A stretch of 64,000 bases of DNA. Origin: Chitinophagales bacterium (GTDB lineage Bacteria; Bacteroidota; Bacteroidia; Chitinophagales; UBA10324). The notes beneath the pieces were generated by a model, which was not told where the DNA came from, ran no database searches, and saw only the letters and a list, made by a program, of their open reading frames with translations. The stretch is taken from assembly GCA_013816805.1 (NCBI GenBank), contig JACDDS010000004.1, positions 102,051 through 166,050 of the forward strand, given 5' to 3'. The number at the start of each line of letters is the position of its first letter. Position 1 is the stretch's first letter. Of this stretch, positions 63,009-64,000 are shown in pieces. The position numbers and the translations under genes were made by a program.

Positions 63009-63692
63009 ATGAATGACAATAATGAATTCGCGAAATATGCGGTGCATCACCGCGGTATGAGCAGTATGCATCTTGAAAAATATACTTCGCGTCAAATCTC
63101 CAATTTAACGCCATACATCATAGAAGAACGTCCAATGAACGTTGCTTCCATGGATGTTTTTTCTCGCTTAATGATGGACCGCATCATTTTTATGGGCGAC
63201 CCTATTAATGATTATGTTGCGAGCGTAATACAGGCGCAGCTGCTTTTCCTGGAGTCTACCGATGCAAAGCGCGATGTGCAACTGTATATTAACAGCCCGG
63301 GCGGTTCTGTATATGCCGGCCTTGGCATCTATGACACCATGCAAATTGTGGGTCCTAATATTGCTACTATATGTACCGGTATTGCGGCTTCCATGGCAGC
63401 GGTATTACTCAGTGCGGGAACCAAAGGCAGCCGTACTGCATTAAAACATTCACGGGTAATGATCCATCAGCCAATGGGGGGCGCAGAAGGACAGGCAAGT
63501 GATATAGAAATTACGGCAAGAGAGATTGGAAAATTGAAGCGTGAGCTGTACGATATTCTCGCTTTACACACTGGCCAGCCTTATGATAGGGTTTTAAAGG
63601 ATGCTGACCGGGATTACTGGATGCTTGCGGAAGAAGCAAAAGAATATGGAATGATAGATGAAGTTCTGGTTAAAAGCAAAAAGAGCATTTAG
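63009..63692 (+). CDS. clpP: ATP-dependent Clp protease proteolytic subunit
   Basis: The protein has 227 residues with a typical N-terminal extension before SRLMMDRIIFMGDPIND. The catalytic triad is visible: Ser in TGIAASMAAVLLSAG, His in RVMIHQPMGGAEGQASD and Asp in LKDADRDYWML. The substrate-binding YINSPGGSVYAGLGIYD is intact. It forms the tetradecameric serine protease fed by ClpX. It lies between tig and clpX. Confidence 0.97.
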   Translation: MNDNNEFAKYAVHHRGMSSMHLEKYTSRQISNLTPYIIEERPMNVASMDVFSRLMMDRIIFMGDPINDYVASVIQAQLLFLESTDAKRDVQLYINSPGGSVYAGLGIYDTMQIVGPNIATICTGIAASMAAVLLSAGTKGSRTALKHSRVMIHQPMGGAEGQASDIEITAREIGKLKRELYDILALHTGQPYDRVLKDADRDYWMLAEEAKEYGMIDEVLVKSKKSI

Positions 63693-63767
63693 AATTTTCT
63701 CTTTAATTTAGAAGAAACCGTCAAAAGCTTTTGTAATAATCTTTTAGAAATAGCTTACAAAACAGAA

Positions 63768-64000
63768 ATGGCTCTAAAAAAAACACCCGAAAAATGTTCG
63801 TTTTGCGGACGAAAAAAAGAAGATACGCTAATCCTGATTTCTGGGCAGGAAGCATTTATCTGTGAAAACTGCGTGGACCAGGCACTCGGCATTATAGATG
63901 AAGAGCTTGGCCACAGAAAGCATACAGGGGATTTTACATCGCATCCGCAATTTAAAACACCACAGGAAATCAAGACTTTTCTGGATCAATATGTAATAGG
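63768..64000 (+). CDS. clpX: ATP-dependent Clp protease ATP-binding subunit ClpX, 5' part
   Basis: ATG 63768 starts a frame open to the right edge (about 77 residues seen). The N-terminal zinc-binding domain is clear: KCSFCGRKKEDTLILISG ... FICENCVDQ, with four Cys (CxxC and CxxC). A linker and PQEIKTFLDQYVIG, just before the AAA+ domain, follow. ClpX unfolds substrates for ClpP. The rest of the gene lies outside the window. Confidence 0.95.
   Translation, partial: MALKKTPEKCSFCGRKKEDTLILISGQEAFICENCVDQALGIIDEELGHRKHTGDFTSHPQFKTPQEIKTFLDQYVI

Noticed and set aside
1-64000. Prophage, integrative element, insertion sequence or rRNA operon
   Set aside because: No integrase, transposase, phage structural gene or rRNA sequence was recognised; the gene losses seem to come from local duplication and deletion.

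Overview
The window looks like a chromosomal segment of a Bacteroidota bacterium, probably near Chitinophagales/Sphingobacteriales; this placement is inferred from gene content, not from a search. The evidence is: (i) at least eight secreted proteins ending in a type IX secretion system (T9SS) sorting domain; (ii) promoter -7 boxes of the TAnnTTTG type, the best being TTTG-N18-TATCTTTG before rpsF and TTTG-N18-TACATTTG before the SAM hydroxide adenosyltransferase; (iii) families common in this phylum (DUF7948/SBBP proteins, DUF3667, a TonB receptor with an N-terminal carboxypeptidase-like domain); (iv) the housekeeping runs rpsF-rpsR-rplI and tig-clpP-clpX.

Layout. 1-4.4 kb: a LytS/NarX-type histidine kinase and two LuxR-type response regulators, both with broken receiver domains but nearly identical HTH domains, interleaved with a DUF1254/DUF1214 protein and three copies of the motif TTGGCGATTGACA. 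4.4-13.6 kb: an island of large secreted repeat proteins (SBBP, Kelch, two 60-residue-repeat proteins) with at least four remnants of the same families. 13.7-19.9 kb: smpB, a hotdog thioesterase, a DtxR-type regulator coupled to an Nramp transporter with a fused universal-stress domain, two VOC proteins, an AraC-type regulator and a DUF3667 membrane protein. 19.9-23.2 kb: a GH43 glycosidase and a copper-type gene trio in which only the HMA protein is intact. 23.2-28.7 kb: the uppP-truB-ribF operon, a phoH-like gene and a SAM hydroxide adenosyltransferase. 28.7-39.4 kb: more T9SS cargo (M28 peptidase, WD40, galactose-oxidase-like and LVIVD proteins), several of it broken, and an ASCH-domain gene hidden by a frameshift. 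39.5-50.2 kb: an Mrr-type nuclease, a GT39-like glycosyltransferase, a giant SBBP/PKD protein and a lipid-phosphate cluster (APP1-like phosphatase, diacylglycerol kinase, PAP2 phosphatase). 50.3-56.5 kb: a TonB receptor, an SdiA-regulated-like protein and a translationally coupled BamA-like barrel protein carrying kinase-like motifs. 56.5-64 kb: ribosomal proteins, a RelA/SpoT enzyme, an orphan response regulator, tRNA-Leu(TAG), tig, clpP and the start of clpX.

How the genes work together. Core functions (translation, ppGpp signalling, proteolysis, cell-wall lipid recycling, cofactors) are intact and lie in compact operons. Between them sits a fast-changing set of surface or secreted proteins. 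Nearly every disrupted gene is in this accessory class or in local signalling and metal genes, which suggests real decay rather than random base-calling error, although single-base errors cannot be excluded. The least expected candidates are the barrel protein with kinase-like motifs, the motif array around the paired response regulators, and the homogenised 180-bp repeat genes.
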